Shown in pieces: positions 1 to 8,262 of a DNA stretch of 64,000 nucleotides. Below the pieces are notes generated by a model. That model did not search any database, was not told the DNA's origin, and worked only from the letters and a program-made list of their open reading frames with translations. The stretch spans positions 1,674,001 through 1,738,000 of the forward strand of contig NC_009719.1 of the NCBI RefSeq assembly GCF_000017565.1, read 5' to 3'. The stretch comes from Parvibaculum lavamentivorans DS-1 (lineage in GTDB: Bacteria; Pseudomonadota; Alphaproteobacteria; Parvibaculales; Parvibaculaceae). Each line of letters begins with the position of its first letter. Positions within the stretch are counted from its first letter, which is position 1. Both the position numbers and the translations under genes were made by a program.

Positions 1-1969
1 TCTGAAAGACGCGCAGCACGATCTGGGCGCCGGGATATTTGTTGAATTCGGCGCGCAGCTCGTCCTGCAGGATCGGTGTCCTCTCCTGGTCGAATTCGGC
101 CATCTGCGCGAAGGCTTCGGCCTTGTTGGCGCGCTGCTCGCGGGCGTTCTCGTTGTAGTAGATCTGCGGATTGGAGCGGCCGAGATTGGAGATGACCCAG
201 TCTATTTCCGGCCGGGCGCGCAGCGTCTCGGTCACATAGTCGAGTACTTTTTTGGTTTCCTGAAGGCTCGTCCCCTGCGGCGTTTCGATCTGCACGAGGA
301 ACTGCCGGCTGTCGGCGGGCGGGAACAGGCTGAAGCCGATACGGGGCACAAGCGCCAGGCTTGTGACGCAGACAAGCATGGCGGCGAAGGTTGTCGCACG
401 CGGCCAGCCGAGTGCGATGTGAAGAAGCGGCCGGTAGATCGTGTGAATGCCGCGCATCACAATGCGCAGAAAAATATTGCCCTCCGGGTGGGCCTTGTCG
501 CTGAGGAGCCGGCTGGCGAGAAAGGGAATGATGGTCAGCGCGACAAGCAACGACGCCGAAACGGTGAAGAGAACGGAAACGGGCAGCGAGCGCGTGAACT
601 TTCCGGCGCCGCCCGGCAGAAAGAGCAAGGGCAGGAAGGCGAGGATCAGCACCACCGTGCAGCCGACCACCGCAAGCGAGATTTGCGAAGTCGCGGCGAT
701 TGCCGCTTCATAGCGTTTCTTGCCTTCGCGCAAATGGCGCTCGATGTTCTCGACCACGACGATGGAATCGTCGACCAAAAGGCCGAGCGCGAGCACCAGC
801 CCCGCAATCGATAGCTGGTTCAGCGAAAAGCCGAAGAAATCGAGCAGCGCCACGCCCATGGCAAGCGATAGCGGGATCGAAACCATCACGATACCGGCGG
901 CGCGGAAGCCGAGCGGCAGCAGGGTAATGGCGACAAGGCTTACCGCGATGGCAAAATCGAGATAGAGGCGGCTCAGCCGGTGCGACACGGAGACCGTCTG
1001 GTCGAAGGCGCGTTCCATTCGTACATCCGCCGGCAGGTGCGGTTCGAATTCGTCCAGCACCTCGTAGATGCCATTGCGCACGTCGAAAACGTTCTGCGCT
1101 TCCTTCTGGTTCGCGGTCACGAAGACGGCGCGCTCGCCGTTGTACCAGCCGAGATAGGTTGCCTCTTCGGTCGCCCAGCTCACCTCGGCGACATCGCGCA
1201 CCCGCACGATGTTGCCGCCAAAATAGCCGATCACCGTATTGCGAATATCCTCGATACTGTCATAGCCGCCAGCCGTCTTGAGGTTGAAGCGCCGGGCGCC
1301 GGCGTGAATGGGACCGCCGGGCAATTCGGAGGCGTCGGCGCCGACCGCGTTTGCCACCGCCGTCACGGGAATGCCGAGATTGGCGAGACGTCCGAAATTG
1401 ATGGATACGCGCACTTCCGAACGCGGCAAGCCCCAGGCCTCGGCGTCGCGGACGCCGGGCACGCGGTAGATTTCATCGGTGAGATCGTCCGCGAGGTCTT
1501 CCAGCACGCGGTTCGGTGCCGTCTCCGAAACAAGCGCCACCTGTACGACATTGGTAAGCGACGTGCGGAACTTGTTGATGTCGAGGCGGCGGATACCTGC
1601 GGGAAGCGTCGGCCGGAGTGCGTTTATCTCGCGCACCACGTCGTCATACTTCTTGTCCGGATCGGTCGACCAGTCGAACTGCACCTGAATGATCGCGAGC
1701 CCGTCCTCGGCACGGCTCTTGATTTCGTCGAGATCGTCGAGCCGGTTTATCGCGTCCTCGATGGGCCGGATCACGAGCTTCTCGATATCGGCGGGGTCCG
1801 CGCCAGGCAAGGCCACGTTGACGATGGCGAAAGGCCCCTTCATATCGGGATCTTCGGCGCGCGGAATGGAATTGAAGGCGCTGAGGCCGACCGCTATCAA
1901 CATGCCGAAGACGACAAGCGTGAATTGCCAGTTCCGGACGGAGAAGGCGCTGATGCTGCTGATGTTCAT
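1..1969 (-). CDS. RND efflux transporter permease (AcrB/HAE family), partial
   Basis: Inner-membrane proton-driven pump subunit. The gene runs off the left edge; about 656 N-terminal residues are visible, read by translating the minus strand from the ATG at 1969. It opens with a cytoplasmic stretch and first membrane helix, followed by a porter domain with the usual PGADPADIEKLV-type segment, then helices carrying the family motif LLVDDSIVVVENIERH (TM4 region, acidic pair). The start codon overlaps the stop of the adaptor gene as ATGA, so translation is probably coupled. It forms a two-gene unit with the upstream periplasmic adaptor; no outer-membrane channel gene is in view. Substrate cannot be read from sequence. 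Family is certain, substrate unknown. Confidence 0.93.
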   Translation of the reverse strand, partial: MNISSISAFSVRNWQFTLVVFGMLIAVGLSAFNSIPRAEDPDMKGPFAIVNVALPGADPADIEKLVIRPIEDAINRLDDLDEIKSRAEDGLAIIQVQFDWSTDPDKKYDDVVREINALRPTLPAGIRRLDINKFRTSLTNVVQVALVSETAPNRVLEDLADDLTDEIYRVPGVRDAEAWGLPRSEVRVSINFGRLANLGIPVTAVANAVGADASELPGGPIHAGARRFNLKTAGGYDSIEDIRNTVIGYFGGNIVRVRDVAEVSWATEEATYLGWYNGERAVFVTANQKEAQNVFDVRNGIYEVLDEFEPHLPADVRMERAFDQTVSVSHRLSRLYLDFAIAVSLVAITLLPLGFRAAGIVMVSIPLSLAMGVALLDFFGFSLNQLSIAGLVLALGLLVDDSIVVVENIERHLREGKKRYEAAIAATSQISLAVVGCTVVLILAFLPLLFLPGGAGKFTRSLPVSVLFTVSASLLVALTIIPFLASRLLSDKAHPEGNIFLRIVMRGIHTIYRPLLHIALGWPRATTFAAMLVCVTSLALVPRIGFSLFPPADSRQFLVQIETPQGTSLQETKKVLDYVTETLRARPEIDWVISNLGRSNPQIYYNENAREQRANKAEAFAQMAEFDQERTPILQDELRAEFNKYPGAQIVLRVFQ

Positions 1970-3072
1970 GGACGAGCGGCCTCGTCCTCGGACGCCGTTT
2001 CGGCACGTGCCGCTTTCAGGTCAGTCACCACGCGGACTTTCGCGCCTTCGCGTAAATAGGGCGCCCCCGCGCTCACCACCTGGTCGCCTGCCTTGAGGCC
2101 GTCCGTGACGATTACCTCGTCGCCGCTGATGCGGCCGATGCCGATGCGTTTCTGGCGCACCGTCATGCTTGGCCGGTCGAGCAGATAGACATTGGCGACC
2201 GCGCCATGCCCTTCAAGGATTGCGGTCGCCGGAACGGCGAGAGCCGCCGCATTTTCGTCCGCCGGTTCAATCTGCGCTACGCCGATGAAACCGCTCGCGG
2301 TGCCGGGCGGCGCGTTATCGAGCGCGATCTCGATTTCGAATGTCCCGGTGCGCGCCTCGCTTGCCGCACCAATGCGGCGGACGGTGCCGGCGAGCTTCTC
2401 GCCCGGAAAGGCGTCGAGCGTCACGGAGGCGCGGGCGTCGAGCTGGATGCGTGCCATGTCGCGGTCGGCAAGCCCCGCCTTCAATATGAAGCCGCCGCCG
2501 CCCTGGCTCACAGTCAGGATCGGCTGGCCGGGATTGACGATTTCGTTCGGCTCGGAAAGGCGCGACAGGACCACGCCGTCGGCGGGCGCCACGATCCTTG
2601 AAAGCGAGCGGTTGAAGTCGACGCGGCTGCGCTCGGCCAGCGCCAGGTCGTAGGCGGTCTGCGCGTCCTGCATGCGCTGTCGGCTCACAAAGCCATTTTC
2701 GAGGAGCGGCGCAATCCGGTCGACGTCGCGCTTCGCCTTGATGGCGGCGGCATTGGCGCGCCTCGCATCGGCATCGATCTCGCGCATGTCGAGTTCGGCC
2801 AATGTGTCGCCCTTGCGGACGATGTCGCCGGCATCGACGGCGATGGTCCGCACGAGCCCGGAAATCTTGAAGGAGAGGGCGGCTTCCCGGTCCGGCCGGA
2901 CGAGGCCATAGGCGGTGACGAAGCCCGCTTCGGGAGCCGTCCGCACCTCCGCTACCAGGACGGGGATGGCCGTTTCCGCCTCGGCGGTTTGGCTGGCTTC
3001 CTCGCCGCATCCTGCAAGGGCAAAAGCCCCCAAAACCGCGACAAGTACAAAACGCGGAAACCCAGTCATCAC
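1966..3072 (-). CDS. RND efflux periplasmic adaptor (membrane fusion) lipoprotein
   Basis: HlyD/AcrA-type adaptor linking the RND pump to an outer-membrane channel. The N-terminus is a lipoprotein signal: a hydrophobic core ending in the lipobox LAGC at about residues 19-22. A lipoyl/barrel-sandwich half (about 60-100), a short alpha-hairpin, the second lipoyl half and beta-barrel and membrane-proximal domains follow. The longest frame begins with GTG at 3072, but the next codon is an ATG (3069) that lies five bases after GGGAGG, so ATG 3069 (367 aa) is the more likely start. It is divergent from the TetR gene at 3156; the 80-base gap carries a direct repeat suited to repression. Confidence 0.93.
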   Translation of the reverse strand: MMTGFPRFVLVAVLGAFALAGCGEEASQTAEAETAIPVLVAEVRTAPEAGFVTAYGLVRPDREAALSFKISGLVRTIAVDAGDIVRKGDTLAELDMREIDADARRANAAAIKAKRDVDRIAPLLENGFVSRQRMQDAQTAYDLALAERSRVDFNRSLSRIVAPADGVVLSRLSEPNEIVNPGQPILTVSQGGGGFILKAGLADRDMARIQLDARASVTLDAFPGEKLAGTVRRIGAASEARTGTFEIEIALDNAPPGTASGFIGVAQIEPADENAAALAVPATAILEGHGAVANVYLLDRPSMTVRQKRIGIGRISGDEVIVTDGLKAGDQVVSAGAPYLREGAKVRVVTDLKAARAETASEDEAARP

Positions 3073-3089
3073 AACCTCCCCAACTTACC

Positions 3090-3144
3090 GAACGGTGTTT
3101 ATTTAGGGGGTTCTGATTGCTGGTCAAGGCCGGTGAACGGTGTT
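3090..3144. promoter_or_regulatory. Direct repeat GAACGGTGTT, candidate TetR operator
   Basis: Seen in sequence: GAACGGTGTT occurs at 3090-3099 and again at 3135-3144, each followed by an AT-rich ATTAG or ATTTAG tail, 45 bases apart. Both copies lie in the divergent gap between the efflux adaptor gene and the TetR gene, and each is preceded by ACCG or CCGGT that gives a partial dyad. Divergent TetR-efflux pairs normally place the operator here. Binding is inferred. Confidence 0.45.
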
Positions 3145-3155
3145 AATTAGCGGAA

Positions 3156-3929
3156 ATGGCATCGAAAGACGCAAAAACCGTCAAAAGAGCTTCAGCGAAG
3201 GTCAACTCGCCCGCCAAAGCACAGCGGAAGCGTGCGTCGGCGGCGCGCCAGCGGCTCGCACCCGAAGAGCGGCGAAGACAGATCGTGGCGGCCGCCAAGT
3301 CGCTCTTCCTCGATGATGGAATCGATCATGTCTCCATGCGCAAGATCGCCCGCAAGGTCGGCATCACGCAGGCGGCGATCTACCAGCATTTCGAGAACAA
3401 GGAAGCGATCCTCTTCGTCATTATCGAAGACTTCTTCAGCGACCTCCTCCATGTTTTCGAGGTGGCGGTTTCTCAGGAAACGGAGCCTCTGGCGCAGCTT
3501 CGCCGCGCGATGCGCACCTATATCGATTTCGGCCTGTCGCGGACGGAGGAATACCGCCTCGTCTTCATGACGCCGATGTCCGGGCTGGTGCGTGCCGGCG
3601 TCGCCGTACCGCGCACCGAGGAAGCGAAGCTCACGCCCTCGAAAGGCTCGCTTGCCTTCGACATGCTGGATAGCTGCGTCCATCAGGTGGTCGAAGCGGG
3701 GGCGACACGCGATCTCGACCCGGATCTCGTCTCCGAGGCGATCTGGGCGGCGGGACACGGCATCGTCTCACTCCTCATCACGCATGAGCATTTTCCCTGG
3801 ACCGACAGGGAAGCGCTGATCGATCTGGAGATCGGCCTCCTGCTGGAAGGATTGCTTCCCGCCGGAAGTCCCGCGCGCGGTGAAAACCAGGGCGGCGGCT
3901 CTTCCTGCCCATTCGGCGGCCCGCGCTGA
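3156..3929 (+). CDS. TetR/AcrR family transcriptional regulator (WHG-type C-terminal domain)
   Basis: DNA-binding repressor of 257 aa. A basic, Ala/Lys-rich N-terminal extension (about 1-40) precedes a TetR helix-turn-helix (about 41-88) with the typical IVAAAKSLFLDDG and KVGITQAAIYQHFENKEAIL patterns. The C-terminal ligand domain resembles the WHG family (GHGIVSLL near residue 207). It is transcribed divergently from the RND adaptor-pump pair and is most likely its local repressor. The last 20 residues are low-complexity (Gly/Ser/Pro). No strong Shine-Dalgarno precedes the ATG (only GCGG). Confidence 0.9.
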   Translation: MASKDAKTVKRASAKVNSPAKAQRKRASAARQRLAPEERRRQIVAAAKSLFLDDGIDHVSMRKIARKVGITQAAIYQHFENKEAILFVIIEDFFSDLLHVFEVAVSQETEPLAQLRRAMRTYIDFGLSRTEEYRLVFMTPMSGLVRAGVAVPRTEEAKLTPSKGSLAFDMLDSCVHQVVEAGATRDLDPDLVSEAIWAAGHGIVSLLITHEHFPWTDREALIDLEIGLLLEGLLPAGSPARGENQGGGSSCPFGGPR

Positions 3930-3996
3930 TCTTTACGCCGCGCTTTCTCGTTTTCATGACTTCGCGAACCCGGAAAGCCATTGCGCACGGCCTTGC

Positions 3997-4030
3997 TTGA
4001 CTGTTTAGTCAATTTATGACTATTTAGTCA
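3997..4030 (+). promoter_or_regulatory. Tandem palindromic operator upstream of second TetR gene
   Basis: Two dyads lie side by side: TTGACTGTTTAGTCAA (3997-4012, six-base arms around GTTT) and TGACTATTTAGTCA (4017-4030, five-base arms around ATTT). Their centres are 19 bases apart. They end 21 bases before the TetR start codon at 4052. Paired dyads of this form are typical of TetR repressors that control their own operon. The sequence is direct; the regulator match is inferred from position. Confidence 0.7.
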
Positions 4031-4051
4031 AATCAGCTTCGGGAGACGGCA

Positions 4052-4720
4052 ATGGCGGGCAGGGCGGCGGCGAAAAAGACAGAGGATGCGGGATCGCGCC
4101 GCCGGGCACAGATGCGCTTCATTCTGGTCGAGGCCGCGATGCAGCTCTTCGCGCGGCAGGGCGTGGACGCGACCACGATCGACGAGATCGTCGATCTGGC
4201 GGGCGTCGCCAAAGGCACCTTCTACAATTACTTCACCGACCGGGCCGAGATCGCGCGCGCCGTCGCGTCGGGCATCCGGCATGAGCTGAACGCCGCCGTC
4301 GAAGAGCTCAATCGCGGCATCGACGATCCGGCGGAGCGCATCGCGCGCGGTGTCCGCCTGTTCATGGCCTGCGCCATGCAGAACCCGGTCAAGACAATGC
4401 TTCTCGCGCGTCTCTATGACAGCGGGTCCGGTCTCGACCGGCAGGGCAACGAGCATCTGCTGGGCGATATTCGCGATGGCATCGCCAAGGTCCGCATCCA
4501 TGTACCGAGCGAGGAAGTGGCGCTTCATCTCGTCGTCGGCCTCGGCACCATCGCCATGCGGCATCTGCTCGACAATGTTGCGGGTCCGGAAATCCTGCGC
4601 GGGCAGGGCTATGCGCGCGACATCGCAACCGTGCTGCTGCGCGGCCTCGGCGTTGCCACGGCGGAGATCGAAGACATTCTCGCGCGGCCCTGTGACTTCA
4701 GCACCATCGGCTTCAAATAA
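4052..4720 (+). CDS. TetR/AcrR family regulator of the aromatic catabolic operon
   Basis: A 222-aa regulator. The helix-turn-helix spans about 20-67 with TIDEIVDLAGVAKGTFYNYF, followed by an all-helical ligand-binding domain. GGGAG sits 7 bases before the ATG. The stop is 16 bases before the dioxygenase start, so it is the first gene of the catabolic operon (4052-8080). The double palindrome immediately upstream suggests negative autoregulation together with the downstream genes, relieved by an aromatic substrate or intermediate. The inducer is unknown. Confidence 0.9.
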   Translation: MAGRAAAKKTEDAGSRRRAQMRFILVEAAMQLFARQGVDATTIDEIVDLAGVAKGTFYNYFTDRAEIARAVASGIRHELNAAVEELNRGIDDPAERIARGVRLFMACAMQNPVKTMLLARLYDSGSGLDRQGNEHLLGDIRDGIAKVRIHVPSEEVALHLVVGLGTIAMRHLLDNVAGPEILRGQGYARDIATVLLRGLGVATAEIEDILARPCDFSTIGFK

Positions 4721-4736
4721 AAGCCAGGAGGACATC

Positions 4737-5657
4737 ATGATAAAAGTCACGGATATCGCCTATGTGCGCTTCCGCGCGCCGGATCTCGACGAGATGGAAA
4801 AATTTCTCGTCGAGTTCGGAATGGCGCGCGCCGCGCGCAGCGATACGCATCTTTATATGCGCGGCACCGACGCGCATCCCTTCGTTCACGAAACGGAGAA
4901 GGGCGAGCCCGGCTTTGTCGGCATTGCCTTCTATGCCGAAAGCGTCGCCGATCTCGAGAAGCTTGCTGGCGAGCATGGCCTTGCCGTTGAGGACAATCCG
5001 GCGCCGGGTGGCGGCAGGATCGTCCACTTCACCGATCCGGACGGGTTCCCGATCGATGTCGTTGCAGGCCAGGTCTCGCCGGAGAAGCTCCCCGTCGCCC
5101 GCAAGCTCGTCCATAATGATGGCGATGCGCGGGTGCGCGCCGGCGAACCGCTCCGCGTCGCGCCCGGCCCGTCGCAGGTCAAGCGCCTCGGCCACTGCGT
5201 CATCAACGTCACGGATTTCCGGACGAGCGAAGCCTGGTACAAATCCCGCTTCGGCCTCGTCACATCCGATGAAATCGAGCTTGCGCCCGGCGCGCCGCTC
5301 GGCGCCTTCATGCGTTGCGATCGCGGGCGCACCCATGTCGATCACCACACGCTTTTTCTCGTCGGCACCGGCCAGCCCGGTTTCAATCATGCCGCCTTCG
5401 AGGTCGCGCATTTCGACGACCTGATGGCCGGCCACAATCATCTCGAAAAAGCAGGCCGCCGTCACGAATGGGGCGTCGGCCGTCACATCCTGGGCAGCCA
5501 GATTTTCGACTACTGGCGCGATCCCTGGGGTCACACCGTCGAGCACTGGACAGATGGCGATCTCTTCAACAATGAGACGCCGCCACAAGTTCGCGGGCTC
5601 GGCGATTTGATGGGCAATCAATGGGGCCCCGAAGCCCCGCCCACGATGGGCAGCTAG
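4737..5657 (+). CDS. VOC-family extradiol ring-cleavage dioxygenase (BphC/catechol 2,3-dioxygenase-like)
   Basis: Predicted Fe(II) enzyme that cleaves a catechol-type ring adjacent to the hydroxyls (meta cleavage). It has two VOC domains (about 1-115 and 148-275). The C-terminal domain keeps the 2-His-1-carboxylate set by pattern: H153 in LGHCVINV, H218 in GFNHAAFEV and E269 in DPWGHTVEHW. Its length of 306 aa is normal for type I extradiol enzymes. I chose ATG 4737 because AGGAGGA ends 4 bases before it; the open frame extends further upstream inside the TetR gene. The neighbouring FAH-family hydrolase and FAD hydroxylase complete a hydroxylate-cleave-hydrolyse sequence. The exact catechol is not deducible. 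Confidence 0.88.
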   Translation: MIKVTDIAYVRFRAPDLDEMEKFLVEFGMARAARSDTHLYMRGTDAHPFVHETEKGEPGFVGIAFYAESVADLEKLAGEHGLAVEDNPAPGGGRIVHFTDPDGFPIDVVAGQVSPEKLPVARKLVHNDGDARVRAGEPLRVAPGPSQVKRLGHCVINVTDFRTSEAWYKSRFGLVTSDEIELAPGAPLGAFMRCDRGRTHVDHHTLFLVGTGQPGFNHAAFEVAHFDDLMAGHNHLEKAGRRHEWGVGRHILGSQIFDYWRDPWGHTVEHWTDGDLFNNETPPQVRGLGDLMGNQWGPEAPPTMGS

Positions 5658-5680
5658 AAACAATCCTGAGGGAGACATCC

Positions 5681-6556
5681 ATGAAGCTCGCAACTTTCAG
5701 CGAAGGCGGCTCGGTGCGCATTGGCGTCGTTCGCGACGACGGTATCGTCGACCTTTCCAAAGCCGCGCCGGAGCTGCCGCGCGACATGAAATCGCTGATC
5801 GGCAATGAGGCGGCTCTCGCCCGCGCGCGGGAAGTGGCAAAGGGCGGTGCCGCCCTTCCGCTTTCGGCCGTGAAGCTCCTCGCGCCGATCCCCAATCCCG
5901 GCAAGGTTCTCGCCATCGGTCTCAACTACCGCGACCATGTCGAGGAATCCGGCCAGCCGATGCCCGAGCATCAGGTCTGGTTCAACAAGCAGCACAATTG
6001 CATCACCGGCCCCTATGCCGACATCGCGCTCCCTTCCGTTTCCGCCTTTCTCGATTACGAGGCGGAGATGTGTTTCGTCATCGGCAAGCGTTGCAAGCAT
6101 GTGCCGAAGGAACGCGCGCATGAAGTGATTGCCGGCTATTTCGTCGGCGACGATGTCAGCGTGCGCGACTGGCAGCTCCGCACCAACACATGGCAGATCG
6201 GCAAGAGCTTCGACACGCATGGCCCCATCGGCCCGTGGATCGTGACGCCGGACGAAGTCGGCGATCCGCATGCGCTCGACATCAAATGCTGGGTCAATGG
6301 CGAGCTCCGGCAGAATTCCAACACGAAACATCTCATCTTCGATTGCTTCGACCAGATCGCGCATCTGACGCAGGCTTTCACGCTCGATATCGGCGATGTG
6401 ATCTTCACCGGCACGTCGGGCGGTATCGGCGCGGCGATGAAGCCGATGCAACTCCTGAAGGAAGGCGATGTGGTGCGCGTCGAAGTCGAGAAGCTCGGCT
6501 ACATCGAAAATCGCGTGGTGCCGGAAAAGGCCGAGACGATCATCGAGGCCGCTTAA
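5681..6556 (+). CDS. Fumarylacetoacetate hydrolase (FAH) family protein
   Basis: C-C bond hydrolase or related hydratase/decarboxylase acting on the ring-cleavage product. The FAH domain covers about residues 70-285. Metal ligands by pattern are E127 and E129 in LDYEAEMCFVIGK and D158 in GDDVSVRD; the KSFDTHGPIGPW and GDVIFTGTSGGIG signatures are present. It is 291 aa. The ATG at 5681 follows GAGGGAGA and is 23 bases after the dioxygenase stop, so the two are cotranscribed. It probably takes the role played by MhpC/MhpD in other meta-cleavage pathways; whether it hydrolyses or hydrates cannot be read from sequence. Confidence 0.9.
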   Translation: MKLATFSEGGSVRIGVVRDDGIVDLSKAAPELPRDMKSLIGNEAALARAREVAKGGAALPLSAVKLLAPIPNPGKVLAIGLNYRDHVEESGQPMPEHQVWFNKQHNCITGPYADIALPSVSAFLDYEAEMCFVIGKRCKHVPKERAHEVIAGYFVGDDVSVRDWQLRTNTWQIGKSFDTHGPIGPWIVTPDEVGDPHALDIKCWVNGELRQNSNTKHLIFDCFDQIAHLTQAFTLDIGDVIFTGTSGGIGAAMKPMQLLKEGDVVRVEVEKLGYIENRVVPEKAETIIEAA

Positions 6557-6586
6557 AAAGTTCGATGGCAAAGGGGGAGCATAAAA

Positions 6587-8080
6587 ATGCGTGAGGAAGC
6601 GGATGTTCTGATTGTCGGGCTCGGGCCGGTTGGTGCGGCGCTTGCCGTCTATCTCGGCAGCCGTGGCGTCTCCGTCATCGCCATCGAGCGCGACACCGGC
6701 GTCTATCCCTTGCCCCGCGCCGCGCATCTCGATCACGAAACCATGCGCCTCCTCCATCTCGCGGGCGGCGCGGAAGCCGTCTCAAAGGCGAGCCAGCCGC
6801 TCTCCACCTATGAGTTCCGCAATGGCGCGGGCGAGTTGCTGATGGGCTTCCGTCCCGAGGGCGATCTCGCGCCGACCGGCTGGCCCGCCTCCTCGATGTT
6901 TCACCAGCCGACGCTCGAGCATGCGCTTCGCGACCGTCTCGGCGGCATCTCCTGCGTCTCCGCCCGCCTCGGCCACGCGCTCTCGGCTTATGAGGAAAGC
7001 GGCGGCGGCATCGTCGCCACTGTTGCCGGGCCCGAGGGCGCTTACGAAGTCGCGGCCCGTTTCATTATCGGCTGCGACGGCGGCAACAGCATGGTGCGCC
7101 GCATCGCCGGTATCGCGCTTGACGATCTCGGCTTCGACGAACCATGGCTTGTCATCGACACGGTGCTGAAGAACGGCGTGACGCGCCTCTCCACCATCGG
7201 CATGCAGCATTGCGATCCCGCGCGCCCCGTCACCTCCATGCCGATGGCGCCGGGCCGTCACCGCTGGGAGTTCATGCTGATGCCGGGCGAGACGCCGGAA
7301 GAGGTATCCACCGACGCGAAACTCGCCGAGCTTGTAGCGCCCTTCGCCGATCCGGCCTCGCTCGATATAGAGCGCCGCGCCGTCTACCGCTTTCACGCGC
7401 TTATCGCGAAGACGTGGCGCAAGGGCCCCGTCCTTCTCGCGGGCGATGCGGCGCATCAGATGCCGCCTTTCATGGGGCAGGGGCTCTGCTCGGGCGTGCG
7501 TGATGCGGCGAACCTTGCCTGGAAGATCGAGGCCGTGCTGCGCGGCCGGGCCGAGACCGCATTGCTCGACAGCTACCAGCCGGAGCGCGAGCCGCATGTC
7601 CGCATGATCACCGGCATGGCCGTGATGATGGGGAAACTCGTCTGTACACAGAATGCGGAGGAAGCGGCCGCCCGCGACGCCGGCATGCTCGCCCAGCCGG
7701 AAGCCGCCCGGATGAACCCCATGATCGGGCTCGACGGGCTCAAATCCGGCGTCCTTGCCGGCGGCGGCAGTGTTTGCCCCGAGCCCGGCCATGAAAGCGG
7801 CCGCCGTCTCGACGACGAGGCGGGCTATGCCGCGCTTCTCATTACTCGCGACGCCTGCGCGGCCTCGCGCGCCTTTGGCGATGCCGGTGGCGCCGTTCTT
7901 CTCTCCGCCCTCCTGCCCGATGCCGAAGGCCGTCTCGCCGCCCTCATGCAGGGTGCGCCGGCTCTCCTCGTCCGGCCCGACCGCTATGTTTTCGGCGCGG
8001 GCGAGGCCCCGGCTCTGGTCGCCGCCTGGCAGGCCTATCTGGCAACCGGGCTCGCCGAGGCGCCCTCCGCCGCCGCCTGA
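6587..8080 (+). CDS. FAD-dependent aromatic hydroxylase (PHBH fold, MhpA-like)
   Basis: Class A flavoprotein monooxygenase that probably hydroxylates a phenolic substrate to the catechol used by the dioxygenase two genes upstream. Motifs: GLGPVGA dinucleotide fingerprint (11-17), GCDGGNS (162-168, DG motif) and GDAAHQMPP (286-294, FAD ribityl contact). A thioredoxin-like C-terminal part (about 370-490) is typical of MhpA and phenol hydroxylase relatives. It is 497 aa. It is the last gene of the operon, 30 bases after the FAH gene, with GGGGGA before the start. Placing the hydroxylase after the ring-cleavage genes is unusual for the pathway order but not for operons. Confidence 0.9.
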   Translation: MREEADVLIVGLGPVGAALAVYLGSRGVSVIAIERDTGVYPLPRAAHLDHETMRLLHLAGGAEAVSKASQPLSTYEFRNGAGELLMGFRPEGDLAPTGWPASSMFHQPTLEHALRDRLGGISCVSARLGHALSAYEESGGGIVATVAGPEGAYEVAARFIIGCDGGNSMVRRIAGIALDDLGFDEPWLVIDTVLKNGVTRLSTIGMQHCDPARPVTSMPMAPGRHRWEFMLMPGETPEEVSTDAKLAELVAPFADPASLDIERRAVYRFHALIAKTWRKGPVLLAGDAAHQMPPFMGQGLCSGVRDAANLAWKIEAVLRGRAETALLDSYQPEREPHVRMITGMAVMMGKLVCTQNAEEAAARDAGMLAQPEAARMNPMIGLDGLKSGVLAGGGSVCPEPGHESGRRLDDEAGYAALLITRDACAASRAFGDAGGAVLLSALLPDAEGRLAALMQGAPALLVRPDRYVFGAGEAPALVAAWQAYLATGLAEAPSAAA

Positions 8081-8173
8081 ATTCAGGTTTCCGGCTGAAA
8101 ACCGCCATTCGGGGCTTTTCGGTGCATTTTCCCCGGAAGGCCCCTGCGTCAATTAATCCGCTCGCGACAAAAT

Positions 8174-8216
8174 TAGGGTATTGACCCTAGATTTCATCGC
8201 CGCATGATAGGCTATC
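8174..8216 (+). promoter_or_regulatory. Palindromes at a possible promoter of the Baeyer-Villiger gene
   Basis: TAGGGT-ATTG-ACCCTA (8174-8189) is a perfect six-base dyad that overlaps a TTGACC hexamer (8181-8186). A second dyad, GATAG-G-CTATC, follows at 8206-8216 where a -10 element would lie. Both are in the 182-base gap before the monooxygenase at 8263. The dyads are directly visible; promoter and operator function is inferred, and no good -10 sequence is evident. Confidence 0.4.
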
Positions 8217-8262
8217 GGAAATTCGGCGACATAAAGAAGCGCCACGGAAGAAAGTCAGGGAA

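Noticed and set aside
980-2059. 359-codon plus-strand frame over the RND gene
   Set aside because: It is the antisense shadow of a clear RND permease and adaptor; composition is Arg/His/Asp-rich with no family pattern.
5654-6757. 367-codon minus-strand frame opposite the FAH gene
   Set aside because: The plus strand encodes an intact FAH-family enzyme with metal ligands; the minus frame shows no known fold.
6782-8152. 456-codon minus-strand frame opposite the MhpA-like gene
   Set aside because: Shadow frame, common in GC-rich genes; no start site or family resemblance.
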